From: Terriglobia bacterium
GTDB taxonomy: Bacteria > Acidobacteriota > Terriglobia > Bryobacterales > Bryobacteraceae
Reading direction: 5' to 3'
DNA length: 64,000 nt
Assembly (NCBI GenBank): GCA_010084195.1
Contig: RGPS01000007.1
Location: forward strand, 1-64,000
The notes below the pieces were generated by a model. That model saw only the letters and a program-made list of their open reading frames with translations, did no database searches and was not told the origin of the DNA. A program made the position numbers and the translations under genes. Shown in pieces: positions 39,464-49,497 of the stretch (position 1 is its first letter; every line of letters starts with the position of its first letter).

Positions 39464-42364
39464 ATGAAAAGACTACTGCAAATAGGTGTCCCTGCGCTGT
39501 TCATTGGTTTGGTGGTCAATTCCGGCTACCTGGCCGCCTTCCCGTCCGCCACGGTGTTTTACATGGGCAACGTCCTTGCGCATCTCGTGGTGGGCGTTCT
39601 GCTCCTGTTCGCGCTGCTGCTGGCTTCGAGCCACCGCCGGGAAGTGCTCGGCGGGGCAAAGATTCCTCTGCTGCTTTATGTGACCGCCATGGCAGTTGGC
39701 CTGGTAATCGTCTACAAGGGCAACCTCAACGAAAATCGTAATATCCTGCTGGCCCACATCGGGATTGCGGCCCTGGCCGTGTTGGCGCTGATCCCCTTCG
39801 TCTGGAAACAGGCTTCGGAAAAGGGCGGCGGCTGGCTGCAGTTTAAGAAGGGTTTCAGCTACGCCCTGATCGCCCTCATCGGGCTCCCCCTGGTCTCGAT
39901 GGGTTACGAAAAAGTGTTTCCCAATCCGAATGACCGGATTACGAACCCCTTGGTTGTACCCACGGAAATGAAAGAGGAAGGCGGCGGTCCGAATACCCCG
40001 TTCTTCCCGTCCTCGGCCCAAACCAACGTAAAGGGCATCATCCCGTCCAATTTCTTCATGGATTCCGAGGCCTGCGGCGACTGCCACAAGCAGGCCTACG
40101 ACGAATGGAAGAGCTCATCCCACCACTTTGGGTCGTTCAACAATCAGTTCTACCGCAAGGCCATTGAGTACATGCAGGACGTGCAGGGTCCGCAGTCGAG
40201 TAAATGGTGCGCCGGATGCCACGATCACGCGGTCTTCTTCAACGGTCGTTTCGAAAAACCCATCAAGGATCAGATTGATACACCTGAGGCTCAGGCTGGC
40301 CTGGCCTGCACCTCCTGCCATGCGATTTCCAAGGTGGACAGCACCATGGGCAATGGCGGTTTCACCATTGAATACCCGGCGCTGCATGAGTACATGAGCA
40401 GCAAGAATAAGTACATCCGCGCAATGAACCACTTCCTGGTAAACCTCAACCCGGAACCCCACCGCAAGACCTTCATTAAGCCGTTCATGAAGAAGGACAC
40501 CTCAGAGTTCTGCTCATCATGCCACAAAGTGCACCTGGATATTCCGGTGAACAACTACCGCTGGTTCCGTGGTTTCAACGACTATGACAACTGGCAGGCC
40601 TCCGGCGTTTCCGGCCAGGGTGCCCGCTCGTTCTACTACCCCCCGAAGACCTCCACCTGCGGCGATTGCCACATGCCGCAGGAAGACTCGAAAGAACCGG
40701 GGCACAAGAACGGTAAGATCCACTCGCACCGCTTCGCGACGGCCAACACCGCCCTCTCCACGGTCAACAAGGACGCCGTTCAGTTGGCCGAGACCCAGAA
40801 GTTCCTGAAATCCGGATTTATCACGATGGACATCTTCTCCGCCTCCCCGGTGGAAGAGAACAAGGGCCAGACGACGATGATCCGGCGCGAAGCGAAGGGT
40901 CCAAAGACCATGTCGAGCATCGCGGCGGGTGAAGAAAGCGACCAGGCGGGCGATGTCTTCATCCGCGAGGTTGGTAAAGTTTCTGCGCCGCTGAACAAGG
41001 CAGGGCTGAAACTGACGCCCGGGTCCACGGCTCGCATTGACGTCGTGACACGAACCCGGAAGATCGGCCATGCGTTCCCGGGCGGCACGCTCGACTCGTT
41101 CGACATCTGGATTGAAATGCAGGCAAAGGACGCAACAGGTAAAGTGATCTACTGGAGCGGCCAGGTTGACGAAGAGGGTAAGGGCCATGTGGAACCGGGC
41201 GCCCACTTCTTCAAGGCGTTCCAGCTGGATGCGGAAGGCAATCCGATCAATAAACGCAATGCCTGGCAGTCGCGGACGGTGCTCTACGTCCGTCAGATCG
41301 GCCCCGGCGCGGCCGATACCTCACACTTCCTGCTGCGCATTCCGAAAGACGCAAAAGGCCCGATAACTCTGACCGCGAAGCTGAACTACCGCAAGTTTAG
41401 CCGCTACTACACGGAATTCGCGTATGCCGGGCAGCCAAAGCCAGGGCAGGATCCGGCGCTGCTGAGTAAACACTTCAACAGCATGGAATACAGCTTCGAC
41501 CCGAAGAACATTCCGGCCAACGTCTCGAACGCCATCAAGGACCGGATTCCGGATCTCCCGATCACCGTTCTGGCCGAGTCGAAAGTGGATATTGCGCTCA
41601 CTAGCAATGCGAAAGAGACCGAGTGGAAGCAGGTTGCCACCAAAGCCGACCGGGAGCGCTGGAATGACTGGGGTATCGGCATGCTGTTGCAGGGCGATCT
41701 GAAGGGTGCTGAATATGCCTTCACCAAGGTCACCGAGGCCGAACCGGGCTACGCCGATGGCTGGCTCAACGTGGCGCGCGCACTGGTCCAGGAAGGTGAA
41801 ACCGAAGCCGCGAAACCGTTCATCCAGAAGTCGCTGGCAACCGACAACAAGCTGGGACGTACCTACTACTTCAAGGCCCTGATCGAGAAGGCCGATGGGA
41901 ACTACGACGAAGCGCTGAAATCGCTCAAAGTGGTGACCGACAAGTACCCGCGTGATCGTGTGGTGCAAAACCAGGTAGGCCGGATTCTCTTCCTGCAGCG
42001 CAAGTACAAGGAGTCGATTGAGGCCCTGAAGATGGTCAATGCGGTGGACCCGGAAGATCTGCAGATGCACTATACGCTGATGCTGGCGTACCGGGGTCTC
42101 GGCGATAAGACGGCGGCGGAGCGCGAAGAGAAGCTGTTCCGGCGTTTCAAAGCCGAGGAGTCGTCACAGTCACTGACTGCAAAACGGCGTCTGGCAAGTC
42201 CCGAAGAGAACAATGAGCGGCAGGTGATTCACGACCACGAGAGCGTGGACCTGACGCCGAAGGCCAAACCGAGCCCCCGCGAGGTGGCAGGGAAGAAGCC
42301 GGGCTCGACTCCCGCAGTCGCAAAAACGGCGGGCAAGACCGGTACCAACGGAGGAACTGAGTGA
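39464..42364 (+). CDS. Membrane-anchored multiheme c-type cytochrome (5 CXXCH, c554-like) with C-terminal TPRs
   Basis: Several N-terminal TM helices; CGDCH, CAGCH, CTSCH, CSSCH, CGDCH; TPR-like YAFTKVTEAEPGYADGWLNVARALVQEGETEAAKPF. Confidence 0.9.
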   Translation: MKRLLQIGVPALFIGLVVNSGYLAAFPSATVFYMGNVLAHLVVGVLLLFALLLASSHRREVLGGAKIPLLLYVTAMAVGLVIVYKGNLNENRNILLAHIGIAALAVLALIPFVWKQASEKGGGWLQFKKGFSYALIALIGLPLVSMGYEKVFPNPNDRITNPLVVPTEMKEEGGGPNTPFFPSSAQTNVKGIIPSNFFMDSEACGDCHKQAYDEWKSSSHHFGSFNNQFYRKAIEYMQDVQGPQSSKWCAGCHDHAVFFNGRFEKPIKDQIDTPEAQAGLACTSCHAISKVDSTMGNGGFTIEYPALHEYMSSKNKYIRAMNHFLVNLNPEPHRKTFIKPFMKKDTSEFCSSCHKVHLDIPVNNYRWFRGFNDYDNWQASGVSGQGARSFYYPPKTSTCGDCHMPQEDSKEPGHKNGKIHSHRFATANTALSTVNKDAVQLAETQKFLKSGFITMDIFSASPVEENKGQTTMIRREAKGPKTMSSIAAGEESDQAGDVFIREVGKVSAPLNKAGLKLTPGSTARIDVVTRTRKIGHAFPGGTLDSFDIWIEMQAKDATGKVIYWSGQVDEEGKGHVEPGAHFFKAFQLDAEGNPINKRNAWQSRTVLYVRQIGPGAADTSHFLLRIPKDAKGPITLTAKLNYRKFSRYYTEFAYAGQPKPGQDPALLSKHFNSMEYSFDPKNIPANVSNAIKDRIPDLPITVLAESKVDIALTSNAKETEWKQVATKADRERWNDWGIGMLLQGDLKGAEYAFTKVTEAEPGYADGWLNVARALVQEGETEAAKPFIQKSLATDNKLGRTYYFKALIEKADGNYDEALKSLKVVTDKYPRDRVVQNQVGRILFLQRKYKESIEALKMVNAVDPEDLQMHYTLMLAYRGLGDKTAAEREEKLFRRFKAEESSQSLTAKRRLASPEENNERQVIHDHESVDLTPKAKPSPREVAGKKPGSTPAVAKTAGKTGTNGGTE

Positions 42365-44019
42365 GTAGGATTTTTGTTGCGTTCGCAGTAGCGACGGCGG
42401 TGGCGTATGCCGCTGCCCCCCCGGCGACGGATGTGAAGCTAACCGAGGTTACGGCTGCGGCCGGAATCAAGTTTGTCCATAACGCCGGAAAGGCCGGTAA
42501 GAAGTATCTCCCCGAAACGGTGGGTGCGGGCGGGGCCTTCTTCGACTTCGATGGCGATGGCTGGCAGGACATTCTGCTGGTGAACAGCAAGGACTGGGCG
42601 CCCAAGGGCCGTAAGAGCCTGAGTGCCCTTTATCGGAACAACAAGAACGGCACCTTCACCGACGTAACGGCGGGAAGTGGTCTGGATGTCGAGATGTACG
42701 GCATCGGCGTGTCAGTTGCCGATTACGACAATGACGGCAAAGACGATGTCTACGTCACCGCGCTGGAGGGCGACCGTCTGTTCCACAACGAAGGTGCCGG
42801 GAAATTCAAAGATGTGACGAAGCTCTCCGGAATCGCCAATGCGAACTTCGCCACCTCGGCGGCGTGGTTCGACTTCGACAAAGACGGCAAGCTGGATATC
42901 TTTGTCGCCAACTACGTCCAGTGGACGCTGAAGGGCGATATCTGGTGTTCGCTCGATGGCACCGCGAAGTCGTATTGCACTCCGGAATCCTACAAAGGGA
43001 CTCGGAGCAAGCTCTATCACAACCTGGGCGGCGGTAAGTTTGAAGACGTTTCTGTGAAGGCGGGCGTCGGCGATGCCACCAGCAAGAGCCTGGGCGTCAC
43101 CGTCATCGATTTCGATGCCGATGGCTGGCCGGACCTTTTTGTGTCGAACGACACGCAGCCCAACAAGCTGTATCGGAACAACAAGAACGGCACGTTCAGC
43201 GAAACCGGCATGTCAGCCGGCGTGGCTTACGGTGAGGATGGCGTCGCCCGTGGCGCGATGGGTAGCGACTGGGCCGACTATGACCGGACCGGGCGGGCGC
43301 ACCTGCTGATCGGCAACTTCTCCAACCAGATGCTGGGGTTGTATCACAACGAAGGCAATGGCCTTTTTGTGGATGAAGCGCCGCTTTCTACCATTGGCCG
43401 GGACAGCCTGCTTTATCTCGCGTTCGGTGTCTTCTTCTTCGACTATGATCTGGATGGTTACCCCGACATCCTGACGGCGAACGGCCACATTGAAGAAGAA
43501 ATCGGTCGTGTGCAGCCGAAGATTAAGTACCGTGAGCCGCCACTGCTGTTCCGTAATCTGGGAGCCAAGAAATTCGAGAACGTCTCGGCGAAAATGGGCC
43601 CCACATTTGCTACACCGATGGTGGCGCGTGGAGCCATCTATGCAGACATCGACCACGATGGCGATCTGGACGTCCTGTTCACCAACAACGCGGGTCCGGC
43701 GCGCCTGTTCCGTAACGACGGTGGCAACAAGAACCACTGGCTTTGCGTGAAGACAGTCGGGACCAAAGCGAACCGCAACGGCATTGGTGCTGTTGTGCGG
43801 ATTGAGTCGGCCGGCGGCAAACAGTGGAGCGCCGTTCGCAGCGGTTCCAGCTATGCGTCGCAGAGCGATTTGGCCCTGACCTTCGGCCTGGGCAAGGACA
43901 CCGCCGTGACCAACATCTCGGTGGAGTGGCCCAGCGGCACGAAGCAGAGCTTCAAGAACATCCCGGCCAACAAGCTGGTGACGATCGACGAAGCAAAGGG
44001 TATCGTTTCCCAGCAGTAG
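42361..44019 (+). CDS. CRTAC1 family secreted protein (FG-GAP + ASPIC/UnbV)
   Basis: GTG start with GTGA overlap; DFDGDGWQDILLVN, DYDNDGKDDVYVTA; NRNGIGAVVRIESAGGKQWSAVRSGSSYASQSDLALTFGLG. Confidence 0.92.
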   Translation: MSRIFVAFAVATAVAYAAAPPATDVKLTEVTAAAGIKFVHNAGKAGKKYLPETVGAGGAFFDFDGDGWQDILLVNSKDWAPKGRKSLSALYRNNKNGTFTDVTAGSGLDVEMYGIGVSVADYDNDGKDDVYVTALEGDRLFHNEGAGKFKDVTKLSGIANANFATSAAWFDFDKDGKLDIFVANYVQWTLKGDIWCSLDGTAKSYCTPESYKGTRSKLYHNLGGGKFEDVSVKAGVGDATSKSLGVTVIDFDADGWPDLFVSNDTQPNKLYRNNKNGTFSETGMSAGVAYGEDGVARGAMGSDWADYDRTGRAHLLIGNFSNQMLGLYHNEGNGLFVDEAPLSTIGRDSLLYLAFGVFFFDYDLDGYPDILTANGHIEEEIGRVQPKIKYREPPLLFRNLGAKKFENVSAKMGPTFATPMVARGAIYADIDHDGDLDVLFTNNAGPARLFRNDGGNKNHWLCVKTVGTKANRNGIGAVVRIESAGGKQWSAVRSGSSYASQSDLALTFGLGKDTAVTNISVEWPSGTKQSFKNIPANKLVTIDEAKGIVSQQ

Positions 44020-44031
44020 TCCAGGAAGAAC

Positions 44032-46335
44032 TCAACGGAAGCGGGCGATCAGCGCAATGCGGATCGCCCGCGGATTTCCCGGTGAAATATTGAAGTTGTT
44101 GTCGGCATTGGCAAAGTAGCGCCGGTCGAAGAGATTCTCCCCGTTCACCTGCACTCGCAGGTTCTCCCTCACATTCCAGAAAATTGCTGCATCGGTGCGG
44201 AGGTAGGCGGGCAACACCACGGTGTTGTCGATGGCAGCGAACGTATCACTGCGCGAGACCAGGCCCAGCCCGGCCCCCAGCCTGGATGTCAGGCGGAAGT
44301 TGTTCCACAGCGAGAAAGTGGGGCGAGGTGCCAGGGCAATGAGAGCACCAGCCCTGGCCGCAGTAGTATCCGACACCACGAAGGCCTTCTGGTTGGCATA
44401 GCCACCCGCGATACTCCAGAACCTGTTTAACTGCCCGGTGGCTCCGATTTCGAGACCATTCGCGCGGGCGGCACCCGTTTGGATAATGCGGGTAGCGTCG
44501 TTGGGGTCAGTAGCTCGCGTGTTGGTGCGGTCCAGCCGATACAGTGCCGCAGTGATAGTCAGAGATTGCTTTGGTGCCCACTTCACGCCGGTTTCCAGGT
44601 TCTTGAAACGCTCTGGTTTTACTTGTTAAGTAATGTTGGTCAGGGAAGAGAACTGGTCGCCCGAGCTTGGCAGGAAGGAAACGCTGTAGCTGCCATAGAG
44701 AGAAAGCTGGGCTCTTGGTTTCAGGACTATGCCGAGACGGGGCGAAACGACGTTATCGACCCGGCGAAGGTTATCGTTGTTTCGATTGTTGCGATAGCGG
44801 AGGTCGAAATGATCGAACCTTCCTCCGGCAACTACCTGAAGCCACGAAGTGAGTTGGATTTGGTCCTGCACATAGGTAGCCGCCAGAGCTGTGACCAGGT
44901 GGTTGTTCGCGTCAGTAGCGGATGGCCGGAACGCTGTGGGCCCCGTCAGCGGGTTGGCAAAAGGAACCAGAACTGCGGTAGCACTGCCAAAATAGCCGGT
45001 ATTGCGGAGATTGTCGGTGAACTGGCGGCCCAGTTCCGTACCGGTAAGGAGAGTGTGGCGAATGCGACCCGTGGTGACGTTGAGGCTAACGTCCGTCTGG
45101 TTAAATACGTTGGCGCGAGCCGTCGCATTGTCGTAAGCGGAGACGCTGACCTGGGTCGCAGAAGAGTTGGCCACTCCGGGGACAAAATTCACGTAGCCCC
45201 GGTCATAGGCAGCGGCCTGGAAACGGTTCGTGATGTTTACCCTTCCCGCCTGTTGGTCGAGCCTGAATGAGCCCATATTGACCAGAGCCCTTGTGCTCGC
45301 CTGAGCGGGGTTACCGTAAAACGTTGAGATATCTACCTGGGCTGGCCGGTTTTGGAATGAGGTAATCCCTCGGTCTGCGACGCGGTGGTCGTGGAAGTTC
45401 TCGTAGGCAAAGGTGAGGCGGGTCCGGGGACCGGGAGCGAAAGTGAAGGTCGGGCTGATGCCGTAGCGATTGAGGCCGACGAATTGGCGGAAGCTGTCTG
45501 AATCTTCGTAGATGGCATTGAAACGGTAGGCTGCACGTTTACCCAGGGTCTGGCCATAATCTCCGGCAACGCGCTTGTTTCGCCAGGAGCCCAGCTGAAG
45601 ATCGAGTTCTCCGACTTGGCCACCGGCTTGTTTGGTGACCCGATTGACGACGCCTCCGGCACCGCCCCGCCCGAAAATCAGGGCATTGGGGCCTTTGAGA
45701 ACCTCCACGCTTTCCAGGTTATAGAGGTCGCGGTAGTACTGCACATCATCGCGGACTCCGTTCACAAAGAAGTCGGCGGAGGTGCTGTTACCGCGAATGA
45801 CGAGCTGGTCGCGGTTGTTCTCTCCCTGATGTACGGAGACACCGGGAACATAGCGGACAACATCGGCGATACTCATCATGAGCTGGTCAGCAATTTGTTC
45901 GCGGGTCACAACTGTGATGGCCTGGGGGACATCCAGAAGGGGCGTGGCCGTCTTGGTGGCGGTTGCGGTGGAAGTTGCCAGGTAACCGCCGTTTTCGGCG
46001 ACGGTGACACTGGAATGCTGCGGCCGTACTTGCAACTCAATTGCATTCAGGTTGGCGGGGGCGGTGACGGAGTTTCGGTATTCCAGAAATGAAGGGTGGA
46101 TGATGGTGAGGGTGTAGGTGCCCGGCAGGACCTGCAGAGTGAAGTCCCCGGCCGTACCGGAGGTGGTCTCGGCGGCGTTTGCCCCGGCTTTGCTGACAAC
46201 CTGGACCTTCGCGCCGGCGACGGGAGGTCCTGTTATATCTCTTATTTGTCCGGAGATACCCGATTGTGCGTAAGTCGAGGAACAGGCGGTGATGATTGCG
46301 AGGGCGGTGAGCACGCTCACGGGGATTCGTGTCAT
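44032..46335 (-). pseudogene. TonB-dependent siderophore-type receptor interrupted by a single in-frame TAA (44626..44628)
   Basis: ORF 44626..46365 (plug LDVPQAITVVTREQIADQ..VLKGPNALIFGRGGAGGVVNRVTK; ends SSLTNIT*) continues in the same frame as QVKPERFKNLETGVKWAPKQSLTITAALYRLDRTNTRATDP...VNGENLFDRRYFA...ARFR. Confidence 0.88.
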
Positions 46336-46407
46336 AGGAAGCATGGGTTGTGGATATAGGACCAACTAAGTCCAATATACCCTGGAGCGCTTACCCCATC
46401 AAATTAT

Positions 46408-46426
46408 TTTGCAACTGAGTTGCAAA
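46408..46426. promoter_or_regulatory. Perfect 19-bp palindrome upstream of the TonB receptor (candidate metalloregulator operator)
   Basis: TTTGCAACT-G-AGTTGCAAA; core TGCAACT-G-AGTTGCA has 7-1-7 geometry; about 73 bp upstream of the predicted receptor start. Confidence 0.55.
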
Positions 46427-46492
46427 GTGACAAAACATACCACCTTTCAAAAAGGAGGTACAGACAACTCGGTCGGATAGGTGTAGTCTCAG

Positions 46493-46939
46493 ATGAGCGT
46501 GACGAAATACCTTTTCGTTCTGGCCCTGACCGCTGTCCTGACAGGGTTTGGCCAGGCGGCGACGGTGCCCTCATCCGGGACCGCCGCACCCAAAGCTGCC
46601 AACGCGGCACCCGCACAGCGCGGCCTGCCGGATGCTCAGATTGAACGCAACATCCGGGCACGGTTTGCGCGGTCAAAGATGACTCTGGTGAGCAAAGAGA
46701 AGTTCACTGTAACCGTGAAGGATGGCGTGGCCATGCTGGAAGGGAAAACGAACGTGATCCAGCACAAGGGCGTGGCCACCCGATTGGCGAAGCTGGGTGG
46801 GGCGATAGCGGTCCTGAACCACATCGAAGTTTCCGAAGAGGCCAGGGCAAAGGCTGCGGCCCGACTGGCTCGTTACCGGCAGGATAAGGCAGGGGCTCCG
46901 GTGCGGGCGAAAGTGGTTACACCGGTCGTTACCCCGTAG
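46493..46939 (+). CDS. BON-domain-like secreted protein
   Basis: Signal peptide; DAQIERNIRARFARSKMTL..FTVTVKDGVAMLEGKTNVIQHKGVATRLAKLGGAIAVLNHIEVSE. Confidence 0.7.
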   Translation: MSVTKYLFVLALTAVLTGFGQAATVPSSGTAAPKAANAAPAQRGLPDAQIERNIRARFARSKMTLVSKEKFTVTVKDGVAMLEGKTNVIQHKGVATRLAKLGGAIAVLNHIEVSEEARAKAAARLARYRQDKAGAPVRAKVVTPVVTP

Positions 46940-46940
46940 A

Positions 46941-47447
46941 ATGGGAGCCATGAAGTGGCTCCTGGCAGTGGTACTTTCGGCAAGCCTCGCCTTCGCGCAG
47001 AAGGCCCCGGCGGATTTCGCCTTCCACATGGCGGGTGGAGCAGATCTCAAGCTGAGCCAGTATCGAGGCAAGGTGGTAGTAGTGGCCTTCCTGAACACCG
47101 GGTGTTCCCATTGTCAGGCCTTTGCGAAGCAACTCAGCCTGTATCAGGCGGAGTATGGGCCGAAGGGTGTGCAGGTGATCGCCGCCGTTTTCGACAAAGA
47201 AGCGAAGCAGGGGCTGGAGAAATTTCGAACCCAATTTGTGAAAGGCTACCCGTTGGGCTACTCCGACGAGGCCACTGTGATGCAGTGGCTGGCCCAACCT
47301 CTGGAACAGGGCTACTTTGTCCCGATTGTGGCATTCGTCGACAAAAAAGGGGCCCTGGAGAGCAAGCATCTCGGCGATGACATGCTCTTCCAGGACCCCG
47401 ACGGAAACATCCGACACAAACTGGATCTACTGATGAAGAAACCTTAG
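46941..47447 (+). CDS. Thioredoxin-like / TlpA-AhpC family redoxin
   Basis: LSQYRGKVVVVAFLNTGCSHCQAFAKQLSLYQAEYGPKGVQVIAAVFD (CxxC). Confidence 0.88.
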   Translation: MGAMKWLLAVVLSASLAFAQKAPADFAFHMAGGADLKLSQYRGKVVVVAFLNTGCSHCQAFAKQLSLYQAEYGPKGVQVIAAVFDKEAKQGLEKFRTQFVKGYPLGYSDEATVMQWLAQPLEQGYFVPIVAFVDKKGALESKHLGDDMLFQDPDGNIRHKLDLLMKKP

Positions 47448-47448
47448 T

Positions 47449-48375
47449 TCAGGCCTTAACGAACTTAACACCCTGTTTCTGGAGCCAGGCTTTGGCGGTT
47501 TTGGCCGTATCGAGTGCCGGAATGGGCTGTGGTGGCGGGGAGTCGAGTTCCACCATCACGCGGCCCTCGAGCTTGCGACCTTCCATCAGATCCAGGATTT
47601 TGGCCAGCTCGACCTTGCCTTCTCCGAGAGGGCAATAGCCGAGGAACTTGTCTCCACCGTTGAAGTCCTTCAGGTGCATGTGGTGAATGATGGGCAGGAA
47701 ATCCCTGACGACCTGGACGGGATCGACTCCGCCTTTTTGGAGCTGCCCGATGTCGGGTCCAAATTTCATCACCTTCGTATCGACGGAATGTAGAATGTCG
47801 TAGGTCTCTTCCTTTGACTCGATGCAGGTCCCGGTGTGTTGGTGCAGCGCGGCGGTTAAGCCGAGGTCCTGGAGAGCTTTGCCGAGTTCATTCAGGGTGG
47901 TAACGATGTCGGCCTTGTGTTCGGCGAACTTATAGGTGTCGCGCTTCACACCATTCGGCCCCACGACGATGACTTTGCCACCGTACTTTTTAACCAGTTT
48001 GGCCCAGGCCACGGTTTTGGCAATGGACGCACTGCGCTGGGCAGGATCGCTCAGATTCGTGCCGCAATAGGCAGAGATGAGAGGCAATTTGTGCATTTCC
48101 AGGTGCTTGCCAACGCCACCTTCTGCTTCCATGGCTTCGATTTGGTTGCCAAAGAGCTCGATGCCGCGGAAACCCAGGCCGGAAATGTCCCGGATCGCCG
48201 CCTTGATGTATTGCGGGTCAACGATAGCGTTGACCGGCGGAGGAGGATTCATCTGCCCACCCAGAGGGATCCACGTCAGACCCGTGTGGCCGATCTCAAT
48301 TTTGCGATTCTTGCCGAATAGCGGCAGGGAAGCGGCGCCCAGAGCCAGAGTCGAAGTAAAAGTTCTGCGGTTCAT
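47449..48375 (-). CDS. Sugar phosphate isomerase/epimerase (xylose isomerase-like TIM barrel)
   Basis: MNRRTFTSTLALGAASLPLFG; GFRGIELFGNQIEAME, AALHQHTGTCIESKEE, IHHMHLKDFNGG. Confidence 0.88.
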   Translation of the reverse strand: MNRRTFTSTLALGAASLPLFGKNRKIEIGHTGLTWIPLGGQMNPPPPVNAIVDPQYIKAAIRDISGLGFRGIELFGNQIEAMEAEGGVGKHLEMHKLPLISAYCGTNLSDPAQRSASIAKTVAWAKLVKKYGGKVIVVGPNGVKRDTYKFAEHKADIVTTLNELGKALQDLGLTAALHQHTGTCIESKEETYDILHSVDTKVMKFGPDIGQLQKGGVDPVQVVRDFLPIIHHMHLKDFNGGDKFLGYCPLGEGKVELAKILDLMEGRKLEGRVMVELDSPPPQPIPALDTAKTAKAWLQKQGVKFVKA

Positions 48376-48390
48376 AGCTGTTCTCCGGGC

Positions 48391-48768
48391 TTACGGTGCA
48401 GGCGTGGACAGGGGCTTACCCTTTTCCACGTAGAAAATGGCGGCCAGTTTGGCGGGCTTCGAGCCGGTGTTATGCGGGTTGTGAACGGCTCCGGCGGGGA
48501 TGATAAAGCCCTGACCAGCCTTCAGGTTCTGCGTCGGCTTGCCTTCCACGATGACTTCCAGTTCGCCTTCGATGATGTAGGTAATTTCTTCGCCGGCATG
48601 GGTGTGGCGTCCACCGAAAGCCCCTGGGCCAAGTATCACTTCGGCGATTACGGCTTCGTGATTGGGGATGGAAACGTCGGCCTGGGCGACAATTGTGCGC
48701 TTCAGGGCCGGTGCCTGAGCAAACATCAGGGCAGTGGCGGCAAGGGCCGCGAGAATGGAAAGTTTCAT
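48391..48768 (-). CDS. Cupin-domain secreted protein
   Basis: GPGAFGGRHTHAGEEITYIIEGELEVIVEGKPTQNLKAGQGFIIPAGAVHNPHN. Confidence 0.9.
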   Translation of the reverse strand: MKLSILAALAATALMFAQAPALKRTIVAQADVSIPNHEAVIAEVILGPGAFGGRHTHAGEEITYIIEGELEVIVEGKPTQNLKAGQGFIIPAGAVHNPHNTGSKPAKLAAIFYVEKGKPLSTPAP

Positions 48769-48799
48769 AGGATTGCCTCTCGGTACAATTTCGGGGAAG

Positions 48800-48838
48800 A
48801 CGACCCCGACGCAGCTATTGTATACGCATCGGGGTCGT
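48800..48838. terminator. Inverted repeat, possible terminator of the 48883..49497 gene
   Basis: ACGACCCCGA - 19 nt - TCGGGGTCGT perfect 10-bp stem; no clear T-run. Confidence 0.35.
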
Positions 48839-48882
48839 ATTGAGGAATCGCTATTGCTTAATGTGCAGCGGCGAGGTAAGAC

Positions 48883-49497
48883 TCACGATGCTTTCGGCTG
48901 GCGGGTTCGCCTGGCCGAAGCTCGTGCCGACCTCAGGATGTGCTCGCGAGTGATATCGGTGAGAAGTTCGCCGATTGAAAAAACGAAGCCATTTTGCTCC
49001 ACCTCCCGTTGAGGGTCGGGGGAGTTGCCTTCGGCAATGCCCTTGCGCAGGATCGCGCAGGCGTCCTTGCGGGCCCGGGCCTGGTTGGCCCAGCGTTCAC
49101 GCTGCGCGCGGAGCAGCGCCCTCATGTAGCTGGACTGGAGAGTATCGACTCGATCTTCGTACAGCGACATGTCGGCGAAGTAGCGGGAGTGAGTCATGAA
49201 GGTCTTCAGATTTGCCTCCGCGGCCTGCTGCTCTGACGCAGCCTCCGGTAGCCCTGCCGCATAGATCCGATTTTCGATATTGCGGACCTGTTGTTGACGC
49301 CACATGCAATGAGCAATGGAGGTTGCCAAATGGTGCTCGTTGAACCCGACAGGCTCGAAAGATTCGAGTATGCCGCGCTCAAACCGGGCATACCCGCTGG
49401 GGGGCGCCTCGCTGTTGGAGGGCTTCTTTCCGCCCTGAATCAATTTGAGCCGGGATCTGGTGTCGTTGTTGCGCGGGGCATTTGCATCGATTGGCAT
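48883..49497 (-). CDS. Hypothetical protein
   Basis: Single clean 204-aa ORF, hydrophilic, rich in Arg/Ala/Gln; no recognised domain. Confidence 0.6.
   Translation of the reverse strand: MPIDANAPRNNDTRSRLKLIQGGKKPSNSEAPPSGYARFERGILESFEPVGFNEHHLATSIAHCMWRQQQVRNIENRIYAAGLPEAASEQQAAEANLKTFMTHSRYFADMSLYEDRVDTLQSSYMRALLRAQRERWANQARARKDACAILRKGIAEGNSPDPQREVEQNGFVFSIGELLTDITREHILRSARASARRTRQPKAS

Noticed and set aside
44626-44628. Selenocysteine/pyrrolysine-type recoding at the TonB stop
   Set aside because: The codon is TAA, not TGA or TAG, and no insertion element was seen; nonsense mutation is more likely.
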